Shown: one piece after another, positions 19,583-27,429 of the stretch | How the letters are laid out: each line of letters begins with the position of its first letter | How positions within the stretch are numbered: the stretch's first letter is position 1 | NCBI GenBank assembly: GCA_028749115.1 | Contig: JAQURD010000002.1 | Coordinates: forward strand, 209,402 to 273,401 | DNA from: Acidobacteriota bacterium | GTDB lineage: Bacteria > Acidobacteriota > Aminicenantia > Aminicenantales > Saccharicenantaceae | Direction of reading: 5' to 3' | DNA length: 64,000 nucleotides | The notes under the pieces: generated by a model | Databases searched by the model: none | What the model saw: the letters and a program-made list of their open reading frames with translations, nothing else | What the model was told of the DNA's origin: nothing | Program-made: the position numbers and the translations under genes

Positions 19583-19611
19583 TTCTTAAAAACATTTTTA
19601 GGCAAAGTCAA
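19583..19611 (-). promoter_or_regulatory. Predicted promoter of the second M28 peptidase
   Basis: On the minus strand TTGACT (19606-19611) and TAAGAA (19583-19588) are 17 bases apart, about 40 bases upstream of the gene start. It is divergent from the unknown membrane protein gene at 19710. Confidence 0.45.
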
Positions 19612-19709
19612 AGTTGGATTTGTTTTGGGGTTTCCCTTTTTGTTAAAATAAAAGGGGAAGGCAAAGAGGCTAAGAGGTCATTTCTGAGGAGAATAGAGGA
19701 GAATAAATA

Positions 19710-20327
19710 ATGGCTACTTCACTGGCAAAAAATATAATAATTGTGCTTCTGGCCATTGATATCATCTGGCTGATCTATATTCTACTTAAGAGCCACGCAG
19801 AAAGCCTGGGCAGAGCAATTGTGGCTGCCCTGGTTCTCGGCGTAATATTCTACTATCTTCAGGCCACCAGCCTTCAATACCTCAGTTTTAAGGCCATAAA
19901 AAATGACCTTTTTCCCCCTGAAATTCCTAATTATTCTTTTACAAAAACCGAGGCCGATACTCAGTATTCGCACCGAACAATTTACACCTTTATGATCGCC
20001 TTCTCTGATAACTCAGACGAAACGGCGGGTAAAGTATCTCCGCCACCCGAACTTAAGCTCAAGATGGACCCCAACGGCCGGACCTTTACTCTGGATGATC
20101 CTGAATCTTTAAATATCGTTTTGAAGCAGCTTAACCTGCCACCTGTCGATAACGGAGCGCCTGAGCTTTCTACTCTGACGGGAAATGCTAATGACCAGGG
20201 AATCTACCGCTGGGATGACTACCCCCAGGGAACTTTGACTGTCGAGAGGTCTCTCTATCAGAACAAGAATACCTTACAGAGTTATTATTGCCTCTCAAGA
20301 ATTATCATTGATAGCAGTAAATATTAA
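19710..20327 (+). CDS. Membrane-anchored protein of unknown function
   Basis: A 205-residue protein with two N-terminal transmembrane helices (about residues 7-26 and 33-54), then a soluble region of about 150 residues. The soluble part has alternating strand-like stretches (TIYTFMIAFSDN, LTVERSLYQNKN) and many Pro/Asp/Asn. The strong AGGAG site five bases before the ATG makes translation likely. I do not recognise a family. It is transcribed divergently from an M28 peptidase and convergently to the pgs operon, so context gives no clear role. Confidence 0.65.
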   Translation: MATSLAKNIIIVLLAIDIIWLIYILLKSHAESLGRAIVAALVLGVIFYYLQATSLQYLSFKAIKNDLFPPEIPNYSFTKTEADTQYSHRTIYTFMIAFSDNSDETAGKVSPPPELKLKMDPNGRTFTLDDPESLNIVLKQLNLPPVDNGAPELSTLTGNANDQGIYRWDDYPQGTLTVERSLYQNKNTLQSYYCLSRIIIDSSKY

Positions 20328-20526
20328 ATATGTTATTTGCCCCACAGAAAATTATATGTCTCCTCTTTACCCGGTGCCACTGCTTATTCTGACTGTCAGA
20401 CAATTTCTTATGCCTGAAGACCTGGCTGCAGCATCCAGCCTGATTAAAGCTGGAGGGATTTACAGCCGACCCGAAATTTTTCATAGCGGCCCAGGCCAGG
20501 CTTTAAAAAATCAAGCTAGGCTCTAG

Positions 20527-21618
20527 CTAACCCTTGTTCTTTTGATTAAGCTGGTTGAAAATCACACCGGCCGCGCAGAAGAAAAGATAAGCTCCAAACA
20601 GCAACCAGAGTTTCTTTTTCCCATCTTTTTCCGGTGGAAGCTTGAAATCTTGATCTGATTGAGGCAGAGGCTGTGGATCCCAGGGGAGATTATAACGTTC
20701 AGCTAAACCCCTGATATTCAACAAATGAATAACGGGAATACCCTGGCCGGCCAGGCGCTGAATCACTCCGCACCGGTCTGGCGGTGGAATCTTTTTTACC
20801 CAGGTCAACCCCGGGTCAAGTTCCAGCACAGATGCATCCAGACCTAAATTGACAAGGCTTCCACCAATATTTATAAAAGCCCCAATGGGCTGCCCGCCGG
20901 CGGCTTCCTGAAACAGGCGGAGATGTGCTTCCACCATGTTTTTAAGACCATCTGGCTCAAGAAATTTTAATCCTGAGGCCTGAGCCTCCTGTTTCAGTGC
21001 CGATTTCAAGTCTTCAGGAAACTCACGGCCGGAATCGTCTTCTCCACCCCAGGAGACAGCCAGCAAGCAGTGCTGACTAAAGCCCGCCTGCCTCAAGCAA
21101 CTCTCTATCGACAGCCAGCTAAAATCCGGATTGTTTGCTCCCCACTGAGAAGCCCCAAGAGAAACAATTACCAGGAGCTTAAGGTTCATGGCCCGGGCAG
21201 CACAATAGGAAGCCAGGACAAGTGCCGGAAAAGAGCTGGAAGCACCTGCCGCCACTACCTGACCTTTTTTTACGCCCGCCTGCCGTAGAAGGCGGACAAG
21301 AAGAGCAGATATAGCTGGGTTGGTCGTAGTCCTTTTGGCTTCAAGTTTACCAAGAGTAGTGGTTAAAGGGCTTGATTCCAGGCCAATTAATCCGGTTCTC
21401 ATTAAATCAAACTTGTTCTTTTCTGGCTGCAGACCCTGTTTTTGCTGACAGCTAAATATTTCTTTCATGGCCTGCTGCATTAAGCAGGCAGCTTCAGCTT
21501 CATCGGTAGCCAGTTTTCTCCCGGCAGGCTCAAACCAGACATAAAAGATAAGGTAAAAAACCAGGCTAACTCCCGCCAGGTAGAAAAGTGTCAACCTCTG
21601 CAATTTTGCTGTTCGCAT
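20527..21618 (-). CDS. pgsW: Poly-gamma-glutamate system protein (PgsW family)
   Basis: A 363-residue protein with one N-terminal transmembrane helix (about 10-30) and a C-terminal hydrophobic segment (about 335-355), so the central domain is anchored at both ends. It contains TNPAISALLVRLLRQAG and GASSSFPALVLAS segments typical of the PgsW group found beside pgsB and pgsC in organisms without the classical capA. It begins 3 bases after pgsC ends, in the same operon. Its biochemical role is not established; in context it should assist poly-gamma-glutamate assembly or export. Confidence 0.82.
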   Translation of the reverse strand: MRTAKLQRLTLFYLAGVSLVFYLIFYVWFEPAGRKLATDEAEAACLMQQAMKEIFSCQQKQGLQPEKNKFDLMRTGLIGLESSPLTTTLGKLEAKRTTTNPAISALLVRLLRQAGVKKGQVVAAGASSSFPALVLASYCAARAMNLKLLVIVSLGASQWGANNPDFSWLSIESCLRQAGFSQHCLLAVSWGGEDDSGREFPEDLKSALKQEAQASGLKFLEPDGLKNMVEAHLRLFQEAAGGQPIGAFINIGGSLVNLGLDASVLELDPGLTWVKKIPPPDRCGVIQRLAGQGIPVIHLLNIRGLAERYNLPWDPQPLPQSDQDFKLPPEKDGKKKLWLLFGAYLFFCAAGVIFNQLNQKNKG

Positions 21619-21621
21619 CGC

Positions 21622-22056
21622 TTAGAAAAATAACTGACTGAGGAAAAAAGTTAAGACTGAAACAAAAATCAGAGAGGAAAGGACAGGTAATATCTTTTGC
21701 CGCTCCAGGGTTGAAGCCAGAATGCCGGGGACTACCCAGCCAATAACCCTGAGGCCAACCGGTTCAGCCAGGAGATGAGGCAGAGCCAGGCTCCAGGCCT
21801 CCCCCAGACAGGCTCCGGCTAAAACCATCAGGACAAACCTCCGGCGGCCAAAAATAATAAAATAACGGGACAGTAAACGGTAAATAAGTAACGTCAAGAA
21901 AGCTGCAGCCAGAGTAGTCAGCGGGCGCCAGGGCTGGTTTAGGTAGAGGGCAAAATAACCAGGAACAATCAGTCCGCCAGGAGAAAGGCCAGTAACCTCG
22001 GCATAAATAAGAGCCAGAATCAACCCCAGGAAAAAAGAGCTATAACCTGATGGCAT
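21622..22056 (-). CDS. pgsC: Poly-gamma-glutamate biosynthesis membrane protein PgsC/CapC
   Basis: A 144-residue hydrophobic protein with four or five transmembrane helices. The N-terminus has the PgsC/CapC pattern (GLILALIYAEVTGLSPGGLIVPGYFALYL). I chose the ATG at 22056, which has an AGGAAGG ribosome site; a TTG five codons earlier is also open. It overlaps the end of pgsB by 17 bases, so the two are translationally coupled. In Bacillus PgsC forms the membrane part of the polyglutamate synthase with PgsB. Confidence 0.92.
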   Translation of the reverse strand: MPSGYSSFFLGLILALIYAEVTGLSPGGLIVPGYFALYLNQPWRPLTTLAAAFLTLLIYRLLSRYFIIFGRRRFVLMVLAGACLGEAWSLALPHLLAEPVGLRVIGWVVPGILASTLERQKILPVLSSLIFVSVLTFFLSQLFF

Positions 22057-23317
22057 TACCCTTCCTCTCAAGATAATCTATCATTTCCTGTCCAAAGCCG
22101 GCAATATTGCCGAGCCCAAAAACTACTGGCTCAGGTCGAAATGGTGAGCTTTCATCCGAAGAAATGAAAGAAAAATGAGTTAAAATTTCTTTTAAGACAG
22201 TTTCCGGTGCCGGATTCTTCTTAGCATAAAAAGCCTCAACAGATAGAGATTTTAATTTTTTCCGCAAGTATCTCCGGGCAGCTATTGCGCCAGGACCGGC
22301 AAGGGCTAAGCCTGAAAGCTTCAACTGACCGCCGGTCATGCTATCTGTTATTACTTTTCCTCTCCAGTTATCCGCCAGAAAATCTACCCACTGTTTAGTG
22401 CGGTCTCCCCGATCGCGGCGAAAAGACAGCAGGCCATAAACCGGCTGCTTCCACCAGCCAGTGCGTTCAATAACCTTCTGCATAGCCTGTATCGAGGAAA
22501 GCGGATCATTAGCGGCAAAAAGACTCACAAAGTAAATTTTTCTGACTGTATCTTCAGGATTCACTTCCCACGCCCTGGGACAACCGGCATCAGGCTCCAC
22601 CCTTTTCATTCCCTGAGTAATTATATCATCGCTCAGGCGGCAGAAGCGGAGGACGCTTACCGCCAGCCGGCTGTTGGGTTCAAATTCAGGATAAGGCAAC
22701 CCAACGGCCAGTTCCTGGCTGGCTGAATCTTCCTTGACAGGTATGATCACCGTCCCTTTCCCTTTTGCTTCTTTCAGCATTTCAGGTAAAAGCTCTTCCT
22801 CTGGAAGATAGACAGCCTGTCCAGTCCTGAAGGCTCGAGTAAAAGCCAGAGCAATTTCTTCTCTGGTCTTACCCAGTACCGCGAGATGATCTGGCCTGAT
22901 ATTGCTGACTACCAGTATTTCCGGCTGTAAAAGATAGCGGCTTTCAGCCCGCAGGCACTCCGGCTGGATACTCATCATTTCTGCGACGAGGTAATCCACT
23001 CTTTGTCTGGCAGCCTTTCTGATCAGCCTTTTTTGTTCCAGAATGGTTGGCTTTCCTCTTCTTTTTATCTCTTCTTCATGCCCATCAGGATAGATGATCA
23101 CCGGCCTTGAACCCGTAGTTTTAGCCACAACCCGGTAACCTGCCTGCCTCAAACTGGCCGTTATTATTCTCGTTATGCTTGACTTTCCCCGTATGCCAGT
23201 GACGGCTATCCTGTGCGGAATCTTTCTAAGGCGGCGGTAGTGGATGAGCGATTCGAAACCAAGATAGATAAGAAAAAACAGAAGAGACAGAATGAGGACT
23301 TTGTTCATTTCAAACAC
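22040..23317 (-). CDS. pgsB: Poly-gamma-glutamate synthase PgsB/CapB
   Basis: A 425-residue Mur-ligase-like amide ligase that polymerises glutamate through gamma-linkages using ATP. A transmembrane helix (about 5-24) anchors the N-terminus. The P-loop VTGIRGKSSITR follows at about residues 39-50, and VAEMMSIQPE and VVSNIRPDHLAVLG are further conserved segments, as in CapB. The start is GTG (23317) or the ATG three codons later; neither has a strong ribosome site. It is the first gene of the pgsB-pgsC-pgsW operon; no pgsA/capA-like gene is in the window. Confidence 0.93.
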   Translation of the reverse strand: MFEMNKVLILSLLFFLIYLGFESLIHYRRLRKIPHRIAVTGIRGKSSITRIITASLRQAGYRVVAKTTGSRPVIIYPDGHEEEIKRRGKPTILEQKRLIRKAARQRVDYLVAEMMSIQPECLRAESRYLLQPEILVVSNIRPDHLAVLGKTREEIALAFTRAFRTGQAVYLPEEELLPEMLKEAKGKGTVIIPVKEDSASQELAVGLPYPEFEPNSRLAVSVLRFCRLSDDIITQGMKRVEPDAGCPRAWEVNPEDTVRKIYFVSLFAANDPLSSIQAMQKVIERTGWWKQPVYGLLSFRRDRGDRTKQWVDFLADNWRGKVITDSMTGGQLKLSGLALAGPGAIAARRYLRKKLKSLSVEAFYAKKNPAPETVLKEILTHFSFISSDESSPFRPEPVVFGLGNIAGFGQEMIDYLERKGNAIRL

Positions 23318-23420
23318 CAGGCTGCCATGGTTGTTCTGATTTTGAGTTTATAAAAATAAAAAAATAACCGCAACCTGAACCATATTTTAGAACCAGATGC
23401 CTGGTCATTCTTGATTTTTT

Positions 23421-23458
23421 GAAAAAAAGAAAGGGAGGGGTGCTGCTTAGCACCCCTC
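23421..23458 (-). terminator. Rho-independent terminator-like hairpin in front of pgsB
   Basis: Arms 23435-23444 (GAGGGGTGCT) and 23449-23458 pair perfectly over 10 base pairs around a 4-base loop. On the minus strand the hairpin is followed by CCTTTC and a run of seven T. It lies about 105 bases upstream of the pgsB start, so it either ends an upstream minus-strand transcript or acts as an attenuator. Confidence 0.75.
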
Positions 23459-23554
23459 TTATTAATTGAAGGAAGGGGGAATGGAAAGAAGGGCAAAGAA
23501 GGGCAAAAAGGAGGCATATATAAAATTTTGGGTGCGCTCATTGTTTTCGGAGCT

Positions 23555-23614
23555 AAAAAGGGAGGGAGAACTTGATATACTCACTGGCCCGCACATTCTC
23601 AACTTCTCCCTCCC
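23555..23614 (-). terminator. Second terminator-like hairpin in the pgsB upstream region
   Basis: Arms 23560-23570 and 23604-23614 (TTCTCCCTCCC) pair perfectly over 11 base pairs, extended by three more (TTG with CAA) after one C-C mismatch. On the minus strand the stem is followed directly by TTTTT (23555-23559). The loop is about 25 bases. It is an unusually long stem for a non-coding region. Confidence 0.6.
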
Positions 23615-24075
23615 GGCTTCAGCCATACAATCTATATGAATAAAAGAAAACGTTTTAACTAATTCTTTTATGTATTCCGCTTTTGCCATCTTTTTCATTC
23701 CGCAAATAATCACTGCAATTTTTGTGCCAGATTTATTCTGGGGAGAATAAAAAAATCGTTGGTAAAATATAAAAAATATTACAATCTCCGTAAATAACTT
23801 TTACACCTCTTACTTCTGACAGCTACTGGTAGAGACCGGCCAACATTTAAGGTAGAGACAGACCAAAACTGGTGCCGGACAGAAAGCGGCGGGTCAGCCT
23901 GATTACTTCAAGAGCCGCTAATTCTCCTCATCTTCTTAATCTCTAGAACCTTCAAGACCTGGATGGGGAAGCCAGAAATAAAATCCTATTTCGGCCAGCC
24001 CGGTGGCGTTTAGCATTTTTAAGACTGTTTATTAAGACTCAACAGAAAGAATAGATGATAGGCTGACCACTAATC
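23615..24075. other. Non-coding upstream region of the pgs leader
   Basis: No convincing gene. On the minus strand a frame from 23713 to 23462 is open for 83 codons, but it runs through both arms of the 23560-23614 hairpin, turns low-complexity and has no good ribosome site, so I do not call it. An AT-rich stretch at 23745-23785 could hold the promoter of a leader transcript, but no clear -35/-10 pair was seen. Confidence 0.35.
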
Positions 24076-24453
24076 TCAATCATTTGATGACGGCTCTCCC
24101 AGCAGGTCATCAATCGCGCCGGTCAAAGCCTTAAGATCGAGGGGCTTGATAAAAATATGATCAATATTTAATTTTTGAATTTCATCGGCCTTTATTTGCT
24201 CAGGAAAGGCTGAGATCAGAACCACCTTCCCCTTATAACCCTCCTGCCTGAAGTCTTGAATCATCTTTAAGCCATTTTCCCCAGGTAAACGTAAATCAGC
24301 AATAATCAAATCTATTTCCGTCTCTTTGAATCTTGCCAGGGCTTCAGCTGCATCTCTGGCTAAGTAAACATTGTACTTCGGGATTAAGAGCAAAAAGAAA
24401 GTCTTCCTGATAGATTCGTCATCATCAACAATAGCAATTCTGTTTTTCTGCAT
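24076..24453 (-). CDS. Receiver-only response regulator
   Basis: A 125-residue single-domain REC protein. The acidic pair is in IAIVDDDES, the phospho-acceptor Asp in LIIADLRLPG, the Ser/Thr position in VVLISAF and the conserved Lys in IFIKPLD. No output domain follows, so it acts through protein contacts or as a phosphate sink. I chose the ATG at 24453 because AAGGGAG lies six bases before it; an ATG seven codons earlier is less likely. It lies about 130 bases downstream of the sigma-54 response regulator gene and may share its transcript. Confidence 0.9.
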   Translation of the reverse strand: MQKNRIAIVDDDESIRKTFFLLLIPKYNVYLARDAAEALARFKETEIDLIIADLRLPGENGLKMIQDFRQEGYKGKVVLISAFPEQIKADEIQKLNIDHIFIKPLDLKALTGAIDDLLGEPSSND

Positions 24454-24583
24454 ACTAACTCCCTTCAAATGCACAGCAGATTTCGTGCCAGCCGGGCGGC
24501 TGATTTACACGGAGAAAAACCTAACCAGCGAGAAAACCTGTTATAAATATCTGAACATTTGTCAAATTTTTTTACAAGAAATT

Positions 24584-25948
24584 TTATTCCGAAGTAGCAA
24601 TTTTCAAATCATAATCTCTTATTTTTTTGTCAAGAGTTGGCCGGGAAATATCCAGGATCTGGCTGGCCCGGCTTTTGCTGCCTTTCGTCGCTTGTAGAAC
24701 ATATTGAATGTATCTTTTTTCTATTTCCCACAAAGGAACAAGTTCCCTGGTAAGCGGTGGCTGTTCTTCATGTCCGGCAGAAGCGGCAGGTTCAAGCGGC
24801 AGATATTCCTTTAAGACAACATCTCCTTTGGCCAGAATAACCGCCCTGATTAAGGCATTTTCCAGCTCGCGAACGTTGCCTTTCCAGGTTTGATCAACGA
24901 GAAAATCCATAACCTCAGGCGGCACTTTTCTGACATTTTTCTTTAATTCCCGGTTAATTTTTTCCAGTAGATAAGCAACCAGATCTGGTATATCTTCCCG
25001 CCTTTCTCTAAGCGGAGGCAGATTAATTTCAACCACCTTGAGACGATAATACAGATCTTCCCTGAACTTCCCCTGAGTGACCATGTCCATCAGGTTCTGA
25101 TTAGTAGCAGCGATGATTCTGGCCTCAGTCTTAAGCACTTTTTCACCGCCAACCTTCATAAAATCCCTGTTTTCTATCACCCGGAGGAGCTTTGATTGCA
25201 AATTGGAAGAGATATCTCCTATTTCATCCAGAAATAATGTACCCTTACCAGCTATTTCAAATTTTCCCCTCGTCTCGGTCACCGCATCAGTAAAAGCCCC
25301 CCGGACATGGCCAAAAAGCTCAGATTCCAGCAGAGTATCGGAAATAGCCGAACAGTTGATCACAATAAAAGGTTCATCCCGGAAAGGACCATTGTAATGA
25401 ATGGCTTTGGCCACCAGTTCTTTGCCTGTGCCGCTTTCCCCCTGAATCAGAATATTCGTTCTGGTGTTGGCCACCAGGCCAATCAGTTTGAAGACCTCCC
25501 TCATCTGAGGTGAACGCCCGATGATATTATCAATCTGATATTCTTTTTGCTGTTCTTCCAGGAGATAGCTGACTTTTTGTTCAAGAGCTTTCATCTGGAG
25601 GGCTTTGTCTATGGTCAAATCTAGATCGAGATTATCAAGAGGCTTGACCAGATATTCAAAGGCACCGGCTTTTACTGCTTCTACTGTCGTTCTCATATCA
25701 TCAAAGGCAGTCATAATAATGACTGTTACCTCATGATTTTCAGCCTTAACCTTCTTTAAAACATCAAGCCCATTGATATCCGGCAGTTTGACATCCAGCA
25801 GAGCTAAATCCGGCTGGAAATCCCGGAAAATCCTCAGGCCTTCTTCCCCGCTTTCAGCTCCTTTAACCTCAAAACCCTTCTCTTTGAGATGAGAAAGCAG
25901 CGTCCGGCTGACCAGATTATCGTCTTCTACAACCAGAATTTTAGTCAT
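24584..25948 (-). CDS. Sigma-54-dependent response regulator (NtrC family)
   Basis: A 454-residue transcription activator. It has a receiver domain (1-120, phospho-Asp at 52 in LLDVKLPD), a sigma-54 interaction AAA+ domain (about 145-315) with Walker A GESGTGKE and the GAFTDA loop that contacts sigma-54, and a Fis-type helix-turn-helix at the C-terminus (ASQILDISRPTLDKKI). It overlaps the end of the sensor kinase gene by four bases, so the two are a pair. Targets are unknown; no -24/-12 promoter was identified by eye in the window. Confidence 0.95.
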   Translation of the reverse strand: MTKILVVEDDNLVSRTLLSHLKEKGFEVKGAESGEEGLRIFRDFQPDLALLDVKLPDINGLDVLKKVKAENHEVTVIIMTAFDDMRTTVEAVKAGAFEYLVKPLDNLDLDLTIDKALQMKALEQKVSYLLEEQQKEYQIDNIIGRSPQMREVFKLIGLVANTRTNILIQGESGTGKELVAKAIHYNGPFRDEPFIVINCSAISDTLLESELFGHVRGAFTDAVTETRGKFEIAGKGTLFLDEIGDISSNLQSKLLRVIENRDFMKVGGEKVLKTEARIIAATNQNLMDMVTQGKFREDLYYRLKVVEINLPPLRERREDIPDLVAYLLEKINRELKKNVRKVPPEVMDFLVDQTWKGNVRELENALIRAVILAKGDVVLKEYLPLEPAASAGHEEQPPLTRELVPLWEIEKRYIQYVLQATKGSKSRASQILDISRPTLDKKIRDYDLKIATSE

Positions 25949-27429
25949 AAGCTCTTCTCCTTAACCCGGGCTTCATAAGGAAGCCTGATAAGAAAACAGC
26001 TTCCCATCCCTTCTTTCTTGACAACTTTTATAGTTCCTCCATGTTGTTCAACAATCCTGCGGGCATTAGCCAGGCCAAGTCCAGCCCCTGAACCCTTGGT
26101 TGTAAAGAAAGGCTCGAAAATGTTCTCCCAGTCCTTTTCGGGAATACCGCTGCCCGTATCACAGATTTTTATTTCAAAAAATGGCTTTTCCCCTTCTGCC
26201 ATAAAAGATAGAGAAGCTTCAATTTCACCTTCTTCTTCTATTGCTTCACAGGCATTGCGCAGAATATTGAGAAATACCTGGCGAAGCTTATCACCATCCA
26301 CCAGGGCTAAAGGCAGGTCTTTCTGATATTTTTTTCTCAGGTGAAGACGTTTCCCGGCCAGTGAAGGCAACAAAATTTTCAATGATTCTTCAATAATCTC
26401 TTCCAGCTCGAAGTAGTCAAGCTGAAGAACTGAAATGCGGGTAAAGTTTAACAACTCTTTGATAAACTTTTCTATCTGGTCAATGCCCTCCTGGGCGATT
26501 GACAGGTGCTCCTTTTCGATTTCTTTCAGTCGGCTATTATCAGCCAGCTTCTGAATATTAAGTTTAACTGAAGTTAAAGGATTGCGGATTTCATGGGCAA
26601 TAGTCGCTGATAATTTGCCAATGGAAGCCAATTTTTCAGCTTGAACCAGCTTTTTGTTGGCTTCCTGCATTTGCTGCCTGGTCATGTTTAATTCTTCAGT
26701 CATCTGATTGAAGCTTTCTGTCAGTGTTCCGATTTCATCCGAGGAAATCAGAGGGATGTGGTAGCTGAAATCACCCCGGGATATTCTTTTTGTTCCTTCC
26801 AATAAATTTTTGATAGGCCTGGTCAGACGCCTGACCAGAAGATTAATGCCAATAATGGTCAACAGAATGGCCAGCAGCCCAAAACCAAATAAGGTGATCC
26901 TGGAATGGTAGATTCTTTCTTTAACATCCTGGAGTTTTAAGCCGATTTTGACCGAACCCCATTTGACGTCTGAACCGGCTACGTAGATCGGGATCTCAAT
27001 TTGCATTACTTCCTCGGCTTCCCGGCTGTTCTGCAAATAAATATTCTGATAAAAAACTGCTTCCGGCGGTACCTGGCCTGCGCAACTGGTCTGATTGATA
27101 ATCTCGGTGTTGCCAGCGATGTTTTTACTTACTACCACTGGCCGGCCAAGGCGGTCATAGAAAATGACATAGGCAAGATCATCCCTGATTAGCCCGGCAA
27201 TATTTTCATCTATTGACTCAAGTTCCCACAGGGCAAAATGTCTGGTATTCATTTCAGCTATATATCTGACCATTAGCAAGCCGCGATTCTTTTTTTCTTC
27301 ATAAATGAATCTGGCTTCCCGCCTTTGAATTACCGACAATACTCCAAAGATAAGGAAGGCCAGGATGGCTGACATCCAGAAGATCAACTGGGCGTAGATG
27401 GATATCCTGAATTTCGGCTTTAGATTCAT
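25945..27429 (-). CDS. Membrane sensor histidine kinase (NtrB/AtoS-like)
   Basis: A 494-residue kinase. Transmembrane helix 11-33 and helix 177-199 enclose an extracytoplasmic sensor domain of about 145 residues (single-Cache-like by length and pattern). A HAMP linker (200-250), a HisKA dimerisation domain with phospho-His279 (IAHEIRNPL) and a HATPase domain with N box RNACEAIEEEG, DTGSGIP, FEPFFTTK and GAGLGLA follow. It overlaps the preceding binding-protein gene and the following regulator gene by four bases each, so all three are translated as one unit. The binding protein probably delivers the signal. Confidence 0.95.
   Translation of the reverse strand: MNLKPKFRISIYAQLIFWMSAILAFLIFGVLSVIQRREARFIYEEKKNRGLLMVRYIAEMNTRHFALWELESIDENIAGLIRDDLAYVIFYDRLGRPVVVSKNIAGNTEIINQTSCAGQVPPEAVFYQNIYLQNSREAEEVMQIEIPIYVAGSDVKWGSVKIGLKLQDVKERIYHSRITLFGFGLLAILLTIIGINLLVRRLTRPIKNLLEGTKRISRGDFSYHIPLISSDEIGTLTESFNQMTEELNMTRQQMQEANKKLVQAEKLASIGKLSATIAHEIRNPLTSVKLNIQKLADNSRLKEIEKEHLSIAQEGIDQIEKFIKELLNFTRISVLQLDYFELEEIIEESLKILLPSLAGKRLHLRKKYQKDLPLALVDGDKLRQVFLNILRNACEAIEEEGEIEASLSFMAEGEKPFFEIKICDTGSGIPEKDWENIFEPFFTTKGSGAGLGLANARRIVEQHGGTIKVVKKEGMGSCFLIRLPYEARVKEKSL

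Noticed and set aside
20308..20526. 72-codon plus-strand frame after the unknown membrane protein gene
   Set aside because: It overlaps the end of the preceding gene, has no ribosome site and no recognisable protein character.
23462..23713. 83-codon minus-strand frame upstream of pgsB
   Set aside because: It spans both arms of a strong hairpin, becomes low-complexity towards its end and has no good ribosome site. The structure explains the region better.
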